Below, piece by piece: positions 55,058-64,000 of a stretch of DNA of 64,000 nt. The notes under the pieces were generated by a model. It had not been told where the DNA came from. It made no database searches and saw only the letters and a list, made by a program, of their open reading frames with translations. How positions within the stretch are numbered: position 1 is the stretch's first letter; every line of letters starts with the position of its first letter. Source of the stretch: Pseudomonadota bacterium (GTDB lineage: Bacteria; Pseudomonadota; Alphaproteobacteria; Rickettsiales; UBA6187); the NCBI GenBank assembly GCA_027620075.1, contig JAQCEY010000001.1, forward strand, positions 310,001-374,000. The letters run 5' to 3'. Made by a program: the position numbers and the translations under genes.

Positions 55058-55456
55058 TTAATTTGTTTCCACTATACTATTAGCATACTTGCTAATAGTA
55101 TCAAGGAACGGGTTAATTGATATAGGCTTTGCTATATACGCCTCACAACCCGAATCCATAATTTTTTTCTTATCATCTTTCATCGCAAAAGCAGTAACAA
55201 CAATTATCGGAATATGTTTAATTTCATCATCGGACTTGATTTCTTTTATAATATCAAAACCTGAAATTCCATGTAACTGTATATCCATTAATATGGTGTC
55301 CGGCTTATGCTTTTTTATAAGGGAAAAAGCCTCAAATCCATCTTGAGTGTACGATGTATCGAAACCGTTAGCATTAAGAATATCTTTGAAAAGCTTTAAA
55401 TTAAGCTCGTTATCTTCAACGATAAATATATTTTTCTTCTTATTTTCTTTAGCCAT
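55058..55456 (-). CDS. divK: DivK single-domain response regulator
   Basis: This is a 132-aa stand-alone receiver. The acidic pocket is FIVEDNELNLKLFKDIL, the phospho-acceptor is Asp58 in TILMDIQLHGISGFD, and the switch and Lys are VVTAFAMKDDKK and YIAKPISINPF. Strong match to DivK, the essential cell-cycle regulator that controls the CckA-CtrA pathway through DivL. The downstream pleD gene completes the conserved divK-pleD operon. The basic N-terminus (MAKENKKKN) is slightly longer than usual. Confidence 0.96.
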   Translation of the reverse strand: MAKENKKKNIFIVEDNELNLKLFKDILNANGFDTSYTQDGFEAFSLIKKHKPDTILMDIQLHGISGFDIIKEIKSDDEIKHIPIIVVTAFAMKDDKKKIMDSGCEAYIAKPISINPFLDTISKYANSIVETN

Positions 55457-55520
55457 TAACTTTCCCCTATAGAAGACTAATCTATATATTACTAAAATTT
55501 AGTAAACAATTGGTTAATTT

Positions 55521-57494
55521 TTATTTATTAAGCCTGTTTTCAATAAGTCCGTCAATAATTTCCGGATTAGTTAAGGTTTTAGTGTCCCCTAAATTAGAAT
55601 AATCATTTTCAGCGATTTTCCGAAGTATCCGTCTCATTATCTTACCTGAACGAGTTTTAGGCAAACCTGTTACAAATTGCAACAGATCGGGCTTTGCTAT
55701 AGCCCCAATCTCTTTCCTTACCGTTTTTTCAAGTTCTTTTGCCAGTTCTTCACTTGCATTTACACCTTTATTAAGTATCACAAAAGCATATACACCCTGC
55801 CCTTTTATATCATGCGGATAACCGACAACAGCAGCCTCGGCAACGTCTTTATGAGCAACTAACGCACTTTCTATCTCCGCAGTTCCAAGCCTGTGTCCCG
55901 ATACGTTCAAAACATCGTCAACACGCCCTGTTATCCGATAATATCCGTCCTTGTCACGCCTGACCCCGTCACCGGAGAAATACTTACCGGGAAATTGCGA
56001 GAAATATGTTTCCTTAAAACGCTTATGGTCGCCATAAACCGTCCTCATCTGCCCCGGCCATGAATCTAGGATACACAAGTTTCCTTCTGCCTCTCCTTCG
56101 AGAACATTACCTTCATTATCCACTATAGCAGGCTTAACACCGAAGAAAGGACGTGTTGCCGAACCGGGTTTTAAGTCGGTAGCACCGGGTAACGGGGTTA
56201 TCATTATTCCTCCTGTTTCAGTTTGCCACCAAGTATCTACTACCGGACATCTTTTGTCACCCACCACCCTGTAATACCAGTTCCACGCCTCAGGATTAAT
56301 AGGCTCGCCGACCGTACCTAAAATACGCAATGATTCCCTTGAGGTTTTCTTAACGTAATCATCACCTTCACGCATAATAGCCCTTATGGCAGTCGGAGCG
56401 GTATAAAAGATATTTACTTTATGTTTATCCACCACCTGCCAACATCTATCCCAGCTCGGATAATTAGGCACGCCTTCAAACATCAACGTGGTAGCACCGT
56501 TTGCAAGAGGACCATACACAATATAGCTATGTCCCGTTATCCAACCGACATCTGCCGTACACCAATAGATATCTCCGTCTTTATAATCAAAAACATATTT
56601 ATGGGTTATGGACGCATATAGCAGATATCCTGCCGATGTATGCAAAACCCCTTTAGGCTTACCCGTTGAACCTGAGGTATAAAGGATAAATAACGGGTCT
56701 TCGGCTTTCATGACTTCAGGATTGCAATGCTCATCAACCTCTTTGACCAAATCATCGTACCGGAAATCCCTTTCAAAGTTCCACGCAATATCGGCATTAG
56801 TCCTTTTAAACACAAGTGCTTTATGAGGAACCGAACAGCTATCCAAGGCTTCATCTACATTAGCCTTTAGAGGAATTGTTTTCCCGCCCCTTATTCCTTC
56901 ATCGGCCGTTATGATAAGTTTTGAACGGCAATCTTCCATACGCCCCCTGATAGCCTCGGCAGAAAACCCTCCGAATATAACGGAATGGACGGCTCCTATC
57001 CTCGCACATGCAAGCATTGCATAAGCAGCTTCAGGTATCATTGGCATATATATCATTACCCTATCGCCCTTAACAACACCCATATTCTTTATAACATTGG
57101 CAAGCTTACAAACTTCCCTGTAAAGCTCCATATAGGTAATGTTTTTTGAATCCTCAGGGTTATCACCCTCCCAGATTATGGCTGTCTGATTAGCACGTTT
57201 TGCCAAATGCCTGTCGACGCAATTAACACAAACATTAAGCTCGCCGTCTTCAAACCATTTTATATCTATATCCCCGTCATATGAGGTGTTCTTTACCTTT
57301 GTGAATTTATCTATCCAGTCTAACGACTCTGCCTGCTGCGCCCAAAATTGTTCAGGATTTTCAATAGAATTAGCATACATTTTTAGATATGTATCATTAT
57401 CTGCGTATGCAGATTTTTTTATTTCTTCCTTAACCGTAATAACAACATCATCATGATGTATTATCTCATCATTTTTCAAACTACCGTCAGCCAT
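55521..57494 (-). CDS. acsA: Acetyl-CoA synthetase
   Basis: This is a 657-aa AMP-forming enzyme making acetyl-CoA from acetate, ATP and CoA. Signatures are [19 protein letters not shown] (P-loop-like A3), [16 protein letters not shown] (A5), [21 protein letters not shown] (A7/A8 hinge) and [15 protein letters not shown] with the acetylatable Lys. The ATG at 57494 is used, with AGGGGAAA upstream, rather than the frame start at 57512. With ackA at the other end of the window the cell has two acetate-activating enzymes. Confidence 0.97.
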   Translation of the reverse strand: MADGSLKNDEIIHHDDVVITVKEEIKKSAYADNDTYLKMYANSIENPEQFWAQQAESLDWIDKFTKVKNTSYDGDIDIKWFEDGELNVCVNCVDRHLAKRANQTAIIWEGDNPEDSKNITYMELYREVCKLANVIKNMGVVKGDRVMIYMPMIPEAAYAMLACARIGAVHSVIFGGFSAEAIRGRMEDCRSKLIITADEGIRGGKTIPLKANVDEALDSCSVPHKALVFKRTNADIAWNFERDFRYDDLVKEVDEHCNPEVMKAEDPLFILYTSGSTGKPKGVLHTSAGYLLYASITHKYVFDYKDGDIYWCTADVGWITGHSYIVYGPLANGATTLMFEGVPNYPSWDRCWQVVDKHKVNIFYTAPTAIRAIMREGDDYVKKTSRESLRILGTVGEPINPEAWNWYYRVVGDKRCPVVDTWWQTETGGIMITPLPGATDLKPGSATRPFFGVKPAIVDNEGNVLEGEAEGNLCILDSWPGQMRTVYGDHKRFKETYFSQFPGKYFSGDGVRRDKDGYYRITGRVDDVLNVSGHRLGTAEIESALVAHKDVAEAAVVGYPHDIKGQGVYAFVILNKGVNASEELAKELEKTVRKEIGAIAKPDLLQFVTGLPKTRSGKIMRRILRKIAENDYSNLGDTKTLTNPEIIDGLIENRLNK

Positions 57495-57586
57495 AAAAAT
57501 TTCCCCTATCACCCTGCGGTTAATAATATAGCAAGATAGAATAACCGAAGGTCGGCAAGTGTCAATTGCTTACTTAAAGCAAATCC

Positions 57587-58588
57587 CTACTCTACAGTTA
57601 AAGGACGGCTTAAAAGGCTCATGACAACCTTGTCAATATCAGCATTGTTAAAAATAATATCGTTTACGGCATAGCAAATAGGCATATCTACGCCCAAAGA
57701 CCTCGCAAGCTCCGATACGGACTTGGCGGTTGCAACACCTTCTGCCAATTTTGCTTTCCCGTCTGTCAGCTCTTTAACGGAAACTCCTTTACCCAACTCA
57801 TAACCGAACGACATATTCCTTGATGTACGGCTTCCGCAGGTAAGCATTATATCGCCTATACCGCTTAACCCCATTAAAGTCTCTGCCTTGCCGCCCTTAG
57901 CAACACAAAGACGGGTTATCTCCGCCATTCCTCTTGTCACTATGGCAGCACGTGCGTTTTCCCCTAAACCTTTACCTGTAGCTATGCCGCACGCAATTGC
58001 CAGAACGTTCTTAACCGCTCCTCCTATCTGCGCACCGATAATGTCATTGGTATAGTAAGTCCTGAAAACATGGCAGCCCAAAGCTTCTACTAGTCTCATA
58101 CCCGACTCTTGTTCCTCGCATGCTAGAGTAGTACATGTCGGCAAACCGTTTGCCACTTCATTAGCAAAATTAGGACCGGATAAAATCGCTATAGGGTTTT
58201 CCGGTAGCACCTCCTTTACCACTTCCGACATTAACTTTTCCGTACCTATCTCTATGCCTTTACAACATATAACTAAAGGCACATTTTTCCCTATCCCTGC
58301 ATTTTTTAAAGCTTCACAATTTTCTCTTATTGTCTGGGCAGGTATAACTATTAACAACACATCACACTTAATAACGTCATTAATGTTATTTGTAGAAGAT
58401 ACCCCTTCAGGAATAATCATATCGGGAAGGTAGTTATTACAACGCTCGTTGTTTATTGAACTTGTAACAGCCTCGGAACGTGACCATATCAGAACTTCTT
58501 TTTTTGTACGCAGCATAGAAACTGCCAGAGCCGTACCCCAACTTCCGGCTCCCAGAACACCTATTTTTGTTATGTTGATTTCAGTCAT
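57587..58588 (-). CDS. gpsA: Glycerol-3-phosphate dehydrogenase [NAD(P)+]
   Basis: This is a 333-aa cytoplasmic enzyme reducing dihydroxyacetone phosphate to sn-glycerol 3-phosphate for phospholipids. The Rossmann motif is IGVLGAGSWGTALAVSMLR, and the family blocks are LSGPNFANEVANGLPT, GAVKNVLAIACGIATGKGLG with the catalytic Lys, and LMGLSGIGDIMLTCGSRTSRN. Length is normal. It follows acsA's strand but is placed between acsA and an AsmA-like gene 29 bp upstream, which probably starts the unit. Confidence 0.96.
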   Translation of the reverse strand: MTEINITKIGVLGAGSWGTALAVSMLRTKKEVLIWSRSEAVTSSINNERCNNYLPDMIIPEGVSSTNNINDVIKCDVLLIVIPAQTIRENCEALKNAGIGKNVPLVICCKGIEIGTEKLMSEVVKEVLPENPIAILSGPNFANEVANGLPTCTTLACEEQESGMRLVEALGCHVFRTYYTNDIIGAQIGGAVKNVLAIACGIATGKGLGENARAAIVTRGMAEITRLCVAKGGKAETLMGLSGIGDIMLTCGSRTSRNMSFGYELGKGVSVKELTDGKAKLAEGVATAKSVSELARSLGVDMPICYAVNDIIFNNADIDKVVMSLLSRPLTVE

Positions 58589-58617
58589 ATTTTAATGAAT
58601 TTTATTTTATGCAGATG

Positions 58618-61377
58618 TTATCTGGTAGTCGCTTTATCGGTTATATATATTTCAATATCCCTTGTATCGATTTGCTTATCCTTATAAAGCTCCAAAATAT
58701 TGCCTTTCATCTCGATAGGCAATACAACAACCTTTTTCCGATCGGGCTGGAAATATATATTTGTCCTTGCCTTGGTATCAAAGCTAAAAAGACTTATATT
58801 AGCATCTATTTCGCCCTTTGCATTATCACTGCTATACTTAAAATCTTTCACTCCCAATATTCCGTTTTTAAACAGCAGATCCCCTTCCATCCAATCGAAT
58901 GTTGTTTCACCTGACACTAATGCTTTTTCAATAACTTTCTGCATATCTATGAACGAGAATAATCTCTTAGCTCCGTTAATTATAGCGTCCAAATCAAATC
59001 CTTTGAACTTAACTTGTTGTAAACTAAGTTTGGCATCTGTTCCGTCCCTAACGCTCAACTCCTTAATCCATTCGGCAAAACTATAACCTTTCGAGGAAAA
59101 TGAAGCCCTAAAAAATAATTGTCCGGTAGTTTCAATATCCTCTTTAAAAACCTTTAACAAAGGATTAAGCTCGACTCCTTCCAAGAAAACGTTCACTGCA
59201 ACCGTAGGAGCTTTAATACTCACCCCCATTTGACCTTGAATTGTTCCTCTCCCTTGGTAAATATCAAACTGGAACTTATCAAATGTCAAGACTTCCGGTC
59301 GCATTTTATTGATACTTTTTGCCTCAATATTGACATTTGACATCTCCAGATTCTTATGCTTGAGATTATTTATAGCTATTTTATATTCACCATAAAGATT
59401 GGCAAGCCCCAAGAAGTTAATAGGTTTATTTGACCATGTATATTTTTTCTCACTATTGTAAATTTCTTTCGGGATAAATAACTTTGTATCCAGATCTTTT
59501 GCCAGAAAATTAAATTTTATTTCCGGGGTATCTCTTGATTCTATATCGGCATACATATTTAACTTAAGCTTTGCCACCTCCGAATCAATAAAGAACCGCT
59601 GTAAATTAAAATTATTTCTGGTTATTATGCCGGCAGTTGAAAAGTTGGTTATATAGTGGTCGTTAAAAACAATATCTTTAGCGTCAATAGTAATATTTAA
59701 TCTGTTTTGTAATTTAGCAAGCCACGTTCTTTCCAAAAGAACCTCATCAGCACCATCTACGAACCCGCCTATTTCTTCAAATATCTTTTTATCAATATTA
59801 TATTTGTCCAGATCCATCCTATCAATATTAATTGACGCACTTATTATAGGTATGGTTTTTAAAGGTCTTAAAGAGATCCCGCCACTGAACAAAGATTGAT
59901 CGAAAGAAAATGACAAATCCGTAACGTCAATATGCTGCGGAGTAACCCTAAGCTTAGCCGTAAATAAAAATTCTTTCATAAGGTCTTCAGGAACAAAACT
60001 GTAATAATCATCTATCCAGTTCATAAAATCTCTAAAGTTGCTTCCTCCGAATTCTAACTCACCTTCAAACAACGGCCTTGTGCCGTTATGTTTTATCTTC
60101 CCCCTCAATACGGCTCTGGAATTACCGGGCAGATCTGCAGAAAGACTGTTAACCTCCGCATGACCGTTAACTATATCCATAACAGCTCTTACGTTACTTA
60201 TTTTCTGGTTATATATTATATCATCGACGGTAACATCCATTGATAAAGTAAGACTTTGCGGGATATCAAACTTAAAATCGGCAAGACTGGCGGTATTCAC
60301 CGAGTATGCATAATAGTCTATTGACAAATCATCTTGAGCCTGTTCTGATTTTTTCTGTTTAAACAGGTTATCTATATCGATTTTATCTATATCTGCCAGA
60401 ACTCTCCAGTTGACGCTCTTTGATTTATCCTCTATATTAAAATCCACACCCATATTCATGGTTCCCTTGATACTATCCGAATCTATCAAAACATCTTGTA
60501 TTTCAAAGGTATCTTTTGAAAAAACAAACCGACCCGATACTTTTAATTCCTCTTTTGAGGTTATTTTTGTAAAATGTGATTTATTTTGAAAAAACACCCC
60601 CATAATGTGACCGATGTTATTTGATGAAAGGTTAATACCGCCTTCCATCCTCGGAACATCACCGTCTTTGAACACCCCGTCTAAGTTAACTTGTGCGGCA
60701 TCTGTTTTTATAAGAAGACCTACTTTGGCTCCTTCCGTAAAAGAATCCACCCCCCCTTCAAACGTAACCGTATTGTTGCTACTTAAAAAACCTCCTTTTA
60801 GACTAAAAGGCCCTTTAAACGAGTCCGCCGTAATTTCTACGTTAAAATAATCTATAGATTTCTTATTTAAATCTTTACTATACGAGAATGTGGCATTTGT
60901 AATAGAAACCCTGTCCGGAAACTTTTCGGAATCGGATACCGTACGATTCTTAAAGCCGTCTATCAAAAATGACCAGTTATTTTTATTTATTGTTGCACCT
61001 GTTTCATTATTTTGTTCAACACCCAAGTTTTCAAATTCAAACACAGGTCGTATGAATTGAATATCACGCACCTTAAAATTTCCGGCAAGAATATCGGTAA
61101 AATATATCTTACTGACTATAGACTCTATTTGTATTATATAATTATTTGATGCCTCTTTGGCATTTTCAATATATAACTGTTTGGCAGTAACAGTTGGAAC
61201 GGGAAAAAAAGTTACTTCGAAAGAACCTTTTATTTTAGGTCTTACCCCCAGTGACTTTTCTATATATACTAATAATTTTTCCTGATATTTATCATTATCT
61301 ATAAACAACGGAGCTGCTACAAGCAGCGATGTGATAATCATTGCAACAAGAAATATGTACATCATTAGACGTTGCAC
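58618..61377 (-). CDS. AsmA-family protein (large)
   Basis: This is a 919-aa envelope protein. One N-terminal membrane anchor (MMYIFLVAMIITSLLVAAPL) is followed by the AsmA opening block YIEKSLGVRPKIKGSFEVTF and FPVPTVTAKQLYIENA. A long region of repeated beta-strands follows. Near the C-terminus are DGTDAKLSLQQVKFKGFDLDAI and GETTFDWMEGDLLFKNGILG, matching the AsmA C-terminal domain. AsmA-like proteins bridge the periplasm and are implicated in phospholipid transport to the outer membrane. The gene is divergent from uvrD and lies 29 bp before gpsA, a lipid precursor gene. Confidence 0.9.
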   Translation of the reverse strand: MQRLMMYIFLVAMIITSLLVAAPLFIDNDKYQEKLLVYIEKSLGVRPKIKGSFEVTFFPVPTVTAKQLYIENAKEASNNYIIQIESIVSKIYFTDILAGNFKVRDIQFIRPVFEFENLGVEQNNETGATINKNNWSFLIDGFKNRTVSDSEKFPDRVSITNATFSYSKDLNKKSIDYFNVEITADSFKGPFSLKGGFLSSNNTVTFEGGVDSFTEGAKVGLLIKTDAAQVNLDGVFKDGDVPRMEGGINLSSNNIGHIMGVFFQNKSHFTKITSKEELKVSGRFVFSKDTFEIQDVLIDSDSIKGTMNMGVDFNIEDKSKSVNWRVLADIDKIDIDNLFKQKKSEQAQDDLSIDYYAYSVNTASLADFKFDIPQSLTLSMDVTVDDIIYNQKISNVRAVMDIVNGHAEVNSLSADLPGNSRAVLRGKIKHNGTRPLFEGELEFGGSNFRDFMNWIDDYYSFVPEDLMKEFLFTAKLRVTPQHIDVTDLSFSFDQSLFSGGISLRPLKTIPIISASINIDRMDLDKYNIDKKIFEEIGGFVDGADEVLLERTWLAKLQNRLNITIDAKDIVFNDHYITNFSTAGIITRNNFNLQRFFIDSEVAKLKLNMYADIESRDTPEIKFNFLAKDLDTKLFIPKEIYNSEKKYTWSNKPINFLGLANLYGEYKIAINNLKHKNLEMSNVNIEAKSINKMRPEVLTFDKFQFDIYQGRGTIQGQMGVSIKAPTVAVNVFLEGVELNPLLKVFKEDIETTGQLFFRASFSSKGYSFAEWIKELSVRDGTDAKLSLQQVKFKGFDLDAIINGAKRLFSFIDMQKVIEKALVSGETTFDWMEGDLLFKNGILGVKDFKYSSDNAKGEIDANISLFSFDTKARTNIYFQPDRKKVVVLPIEMKGNILELYKDKQIDTRDIEIYITDKATTR

Positions 61378-61487
61378 GGTAACTCCAAATCTTTAAACTT
61401 ACAAAAAATTTACCTAATTAACTATAGTAATATATAAAGATGATTAATACAATATGAACAATCACAAATTTTATTGAGAAAATTAAC

Positions 61488-63704
61488 GTGCAGAACTTGA
61501 AAATTATGAATAAACAAGATACGTCCGATACATTATCTAAAGACCTGAACGAAGAGCAATTTGAGGCTGTTACACAAATAGACGGTCCTTTACTGGTGCT
61601 GGCAGGTGCAGGTACGGGAAAGACAAAAGTCCTGACATACCGTATCGCAAATATTTTAATGAACGGAACCTTCCCTAGCCGGATTCTTGCCGTTACTTTT
61701 ACAAATAAAGCCGCAAAAGAGATGTCTAACAGGATTTTATCATTAGTAGGAGAGCGGTCGGAAGGGTTATGGCTCGGGACATTTCATTCAATCGGTGCAA
61801 AGATTCTACGCCGCCATGCGGAGGCAGTAGGGCTAAAATCAAACTTCACTATCATAGATACAAGCGACCAGTTACGCTTGATTAAACAAATTTTCGCCGA
61901 CCATAAAATAGATGAAAAACGCTGGGACCCAAAACAGCAGATGCATATAATAAATAGCTGGAAAGACCGTGGACTGACACCGGATAAAGTAACGGCAAAT
62001 GACATAATAGATTTTGCAGGCGGAAAATCCCTAGAAATTTACAAAGATTATCAATCCCGCCTTAGAGGATTGAACGCTGCCGATTTTGGTGACTTACTCC
62101 TGCATAACGTTACTATTTTCAATGAAAATCCTGATATTTTAGCCGATTACCAAAGACAGTTTAAGTATATACTGGTGGACGAATATCAGGATACGAATAT
62201 AGGGCAATATTTATGGCTAAGACTTCTGGCACAGAAGAATAAAAACATATGCTGTGTAGGCGATGACGACCAGTCCATATATGGCTGGCGTGGTGCTGAA
62301 GTCGGTAATATATTACGCTTTGAAAGGGATTTTGCAGGTGCAAAAGTTGTAAGGCTGGAGAGGAATTACCGCTCTACATCGCATATATTGTCTGCCGCAT
62401 CTCACCTTATCTCCAAAAATTCCGACAGGCTCGGCAAAACTTTATGGACGCAGGATAATGAGGGCGAGCCTATAAAACTGCTTCTGACATGGGACGATAA
62501 GGAAGAGGCAAAGCAGGTGGCTGAGGAAATAGAGGCATTGCAGCAGATAAAACGCCACGGTTTAAATCAAATGGCTATTTTGGTAAGGGCAGGTTTTCAG
62601 ACGAGGGCATTTGAAGAATGCTTCATGAACAGAGGCATACCCTATAAGGTAATAGGCGGTTTGCGTTTCTACGAACGCATGGAAATAAAGGATTTGATAT
62701 CTTATATAAGAGTTACAGCCCAGCCTGATGACAGCCTTGCACTAGAGCGAGTTATAAACATTCCCAAAAGGGGGATAGGCTCTAGTACCTTGCAATCCAT
62801 ATATGAAACCTCTCGTCTTTATGGAATTTCAATGTTTGAATCTATCAAACTTATGTTGTCTGAGGATAGCTTTAAACCGAAAATTTCCAAAACACTATCT
62901 GACTTGACAAATGACTTTGTCAGATGGGGAAATTTAGCAAAAGAAATGACCGTTGCCGAGTTTGCGGAAGTTATAGCTAAAGAGTCCGGCTATATATCAA
63001 TGTGGAAACAGGACGCAAGCCTTGAAGCACAGGGGCGGCTTGATAATATAAAAGAGCTTTTACGTGCTTTAGAAGAATTTGAATCTATTGAAGAATTTCT
63101 TGAACATGTAAGCCTTGTATCGGATATAGATAATCTGAACCATGATAATATGGTAAGCATAATGACCCTTCATGCGGCTAAAGGACTGGAATTTGACACG
63201 GTATTCTTACCCGGTTGGGAGGAAGGAACCTTCCCGCATCAACGTGCTATTGACGATAAAGCAAAAAGCGGCTTAGAAGAAGAACGTAGACTAGCTTACG
63301 TAGGAATTACAAGAGCCAGAAAGAACCTATATATATTATCGGCTGCAAATAGAAGAATTTACGGACAATATCAAAGCAGCATACCTTCACGTTTTATTGA
63401 AGAGCTGCCACAGGAAAATATTGAGAAGATAAACCTTAATAACGGCTTTAACTTCCCTGCCCCTTCGTCTAATTTTGAAGACGGAGCGTCTTACTCTCCG
63501 AAACCTTCACCTTACGCACCTGCAAAAAAAACAAGCACAGGCACAGCCAAAACCAGTCCCGAAGGCTTTAGCGTCGGGAAAAAAGTATCTCACCCTAAAT
63601 TCGGTAACGGCATAGTTTTAAACGTCAATGGCGACCAGCTTGAAATAGCCTTCGAAGGCATGGGAATCAAGAAGGTTATTGATAGGTATGTTACTGCTAA
63701 TTAA
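61488..63704 (+). CDS. uvrD: UvrD/PcrA-type DNA helicase
   Basis: This is a 738-aa superfamily 1A 3'-5' helicase of excision and mismatch repair. Motifs in order are the Q-motif LNEEQFEAV, Walker A LAGAGTGKTKVLTYRIA, motif II YILVDEYQDTNIGQY, motif III CCVGDDDQSIYGWRGAE, motif IV VVRLERNYRS, motif V IMTLHAAKGLEFDTVFLPGW and motif VI RRLAYVGITRARKNLY. The C-terminal tail VGKKVSHPKFGNGIVLNVNG is typical of PcrA/UvrD. It may start at the GTG at 61488 or at the ATG at 61506; ribosome sites are weak for both. Confidence 0.96.
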   Translation: MQNLKIMNKQDTSDTLSKDLNEEQFEAVTQIDGPLLVLAGAGTGKTKVLTYRIANILMNGTFPSRILAVTFTNKAAKEMSNRILSLVGERSEGLWLGTFHSIGAKILRRHAEAVGLKSNFTIIDTSDQLRLIKQIFADHKIDEKRWDPKQQMHIINSWKDRGLTPDKVTANDIIDFAGGKSLEIYKDYQSRLRGLNAADFGDLLLHNVTIFNENPDILADYQRQFKYILVDEYQDTNIGQYLWLRLLAQKNKNICCVGDDDQSIYGWRGAEVGNILRFERDFAGAKVVRLERNYRSTSHILSAASHLISKNSDRLGKTLWTQDNEGEPIKLLLTWDDKEEAKQVAEEIEALQQIKRHGLNQMAILVRAGFQTRAFEECFMNRGIPYKVIGGLRFYERMEIKDLISYIRVTAQPDDSLALERVINIPKRGIGSSTLQSIYETSRLYGISMFESIKLMLSEDSFKPKISKTLSDLTNDFVRWGNLAKEMTVAEFAEVIAKESGYISMWKQDASLEAQGRLDNIKELLRALEEFESIEEFLEHVSLVSDIDNLNHDNMVSIMTLHAAKGLEFDTVFLPGWEEGTFPHQRAIDDKAKSGLEEERRLAYVGITRARKNLYILSAANRRIYGQYQSSIPSRFIEELPQENIEKINLNNGFNFPAPSSNFEDGASYSPKPSPYAPAKKTSTGTAKTSPEGFSVGKKVSHPKFGNGIVLNVNGDQLEIAFEGMGIKKVIDRYVTAN

Positions 63705-63706
63705 AA

Positions 63707-64000
63707 TCAATGCCTATAGAGCAAAAACATTTTTTTATGCTCAGGAGAGATTACTAATGCCCCATATTCTCCGTAACCGTAATAACTACCGGAGGACATT
63801 ATAATTTTATCAATTAGTTTTATATAATCCGAACTAATCTCATCAATAAAATTGATATCCTCTAGACTCTTATTTTTTTCCTTAAAATAATATGGTACGG
63901 ATTTAAAATCACCGTAAAAACTACAAACCGATACATCTACACAATTTGTATCACTAACCCTTTTTTTATATTTTGCCCAAGCTTCCTCAGGCGACATACC
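63707..64000 (-). CDS. Unknown protein, N-terminus may lie beyond window
   Basis: The frame ends at TTA 63707-63709 and is open to the right edge. An ATG at 63997 gives 96 aa, but one further codon (Gly) is open, so the true start may be outside. The visible part is hydrophilic with two Cys and many Tyr/Ser (SGSYYGYGEYGALVISPEHK near the end). SPEEAWAKYKKRV near the start is a plausible helical region. No family was recognised. It converges on uvrD with 2 bp between them. Confidence 0.5.
   Translation of the reverse strand, partial: GMSPEEAWAKYKKRVSDTNCVDVSVCSFYGDFKSVPYYFKEKNKSLEDINFIDEISSDYIKLIDKIIMSSGSYYGYGEYGALVISPEHKKMFLLYRH

Noticed and set aside
57565-57584. Hairpin TTGCTT...AAGCAA after gpsA as a terminator
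   Set aside because: It is AT-rich with no following T-run on the minus strand.

Overview
The window is compact, AT-rich (roughly 36-38% GC by eye) alphaproteobacterial chromosome. Lineage markers are a divK-pleD pair, a PopZ (DUF2497) gene behind a Pcm-like methyltransferase and tolC, an sdhCDAB operon, an ECF SigF/NrsF pair, a bifunctional Rel and a proteobacterial RpoN. Low GC, two ankyrin proteins, many short palindromic repeats and a solitary phage-type large terminase suggest a Rickettsiales-like or other deep low-GC lineage. The gene set (rpoN, full-length Rel, two diguanylate cyclases, ilvD, thiC, a giant lipid/polyketide synthase) is richer than in strict obligate intracellular Rickettsiales. 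Placement below class is inference.

Layout. 1-5.7 kb: tail of an unknown gene, ackA (-) and sdhCDAB (+). 5.7-24.5 kb: a seven-gene minus-strand cluster built around two multidomain synthases of the PUFA/secondary-lipid type. These are a 2849-aa protein (two NPD-type barrels-KS-AT-ACP-ACP-KR-DH) and a 1444-aa protein (KS-AT-DH-PPTase-like tail). A free ACP, a phosphodiesterase-superfamily enzyme, an alpha/beta hydrolase, a beta-propeller protein and a PqqD-like/M50-like membrane protein follow. This is the most unusual system here. 24.8-28.1 kb: rel, a small exported Cys protein, a palindromic repeat and higA with a decayed higB. 28.2-34.5 kb: pcm-like, tolC, popZ, a secreted ankyrin protein and ilvD. 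34.5-38.8 kb: terminase, PH-domain membrane protein, lipoprotein and three small phage-type genes. 38.8-46.1 kb: rpoN, a PAS-GGDEF cyclase, an orphan bufferin opposite sigF-nrsF, an exported MBL-fold hydrolase, hsp20 and a Lys/Glu-rich unknown. 46.2-64 kb: DUF4145 protein, thiC, lipoprotein, coiled-coil protein, MazG-like, ArsC/Spx-like, YihY/BrkB, a cytoplasmic ankyrin protein, pleD, divK, acs, gpsA, AsmA-like, uvrD and a partial unknown.

How the parts fit. The synthase cluster carries every activity for a fully or partly reduced acyl chain: condensation, loading, ketoreduction, dehydration, a PfaD-like enoyl reductase and carriers. It adds hydrolytic tailoring genes and a membrane protein that might handle the product. 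At 42 kb, SigF and NrsF probably control the bufferin opposite them, because a GTAACT-N16-CGAA promoter lies upstream of the bufferin gene. DivK and PleD, the second cyclase and PopZ form a polarity and c-di-GMP module. A shared family of about 83-bp palindromic elements, and a second family of which one copy sits in frame inside the giant synthase gene, show that short mobile palindromes shape this genome. I saw no tRNA, rRNA, CRISPR array, transposase or riboswitch.
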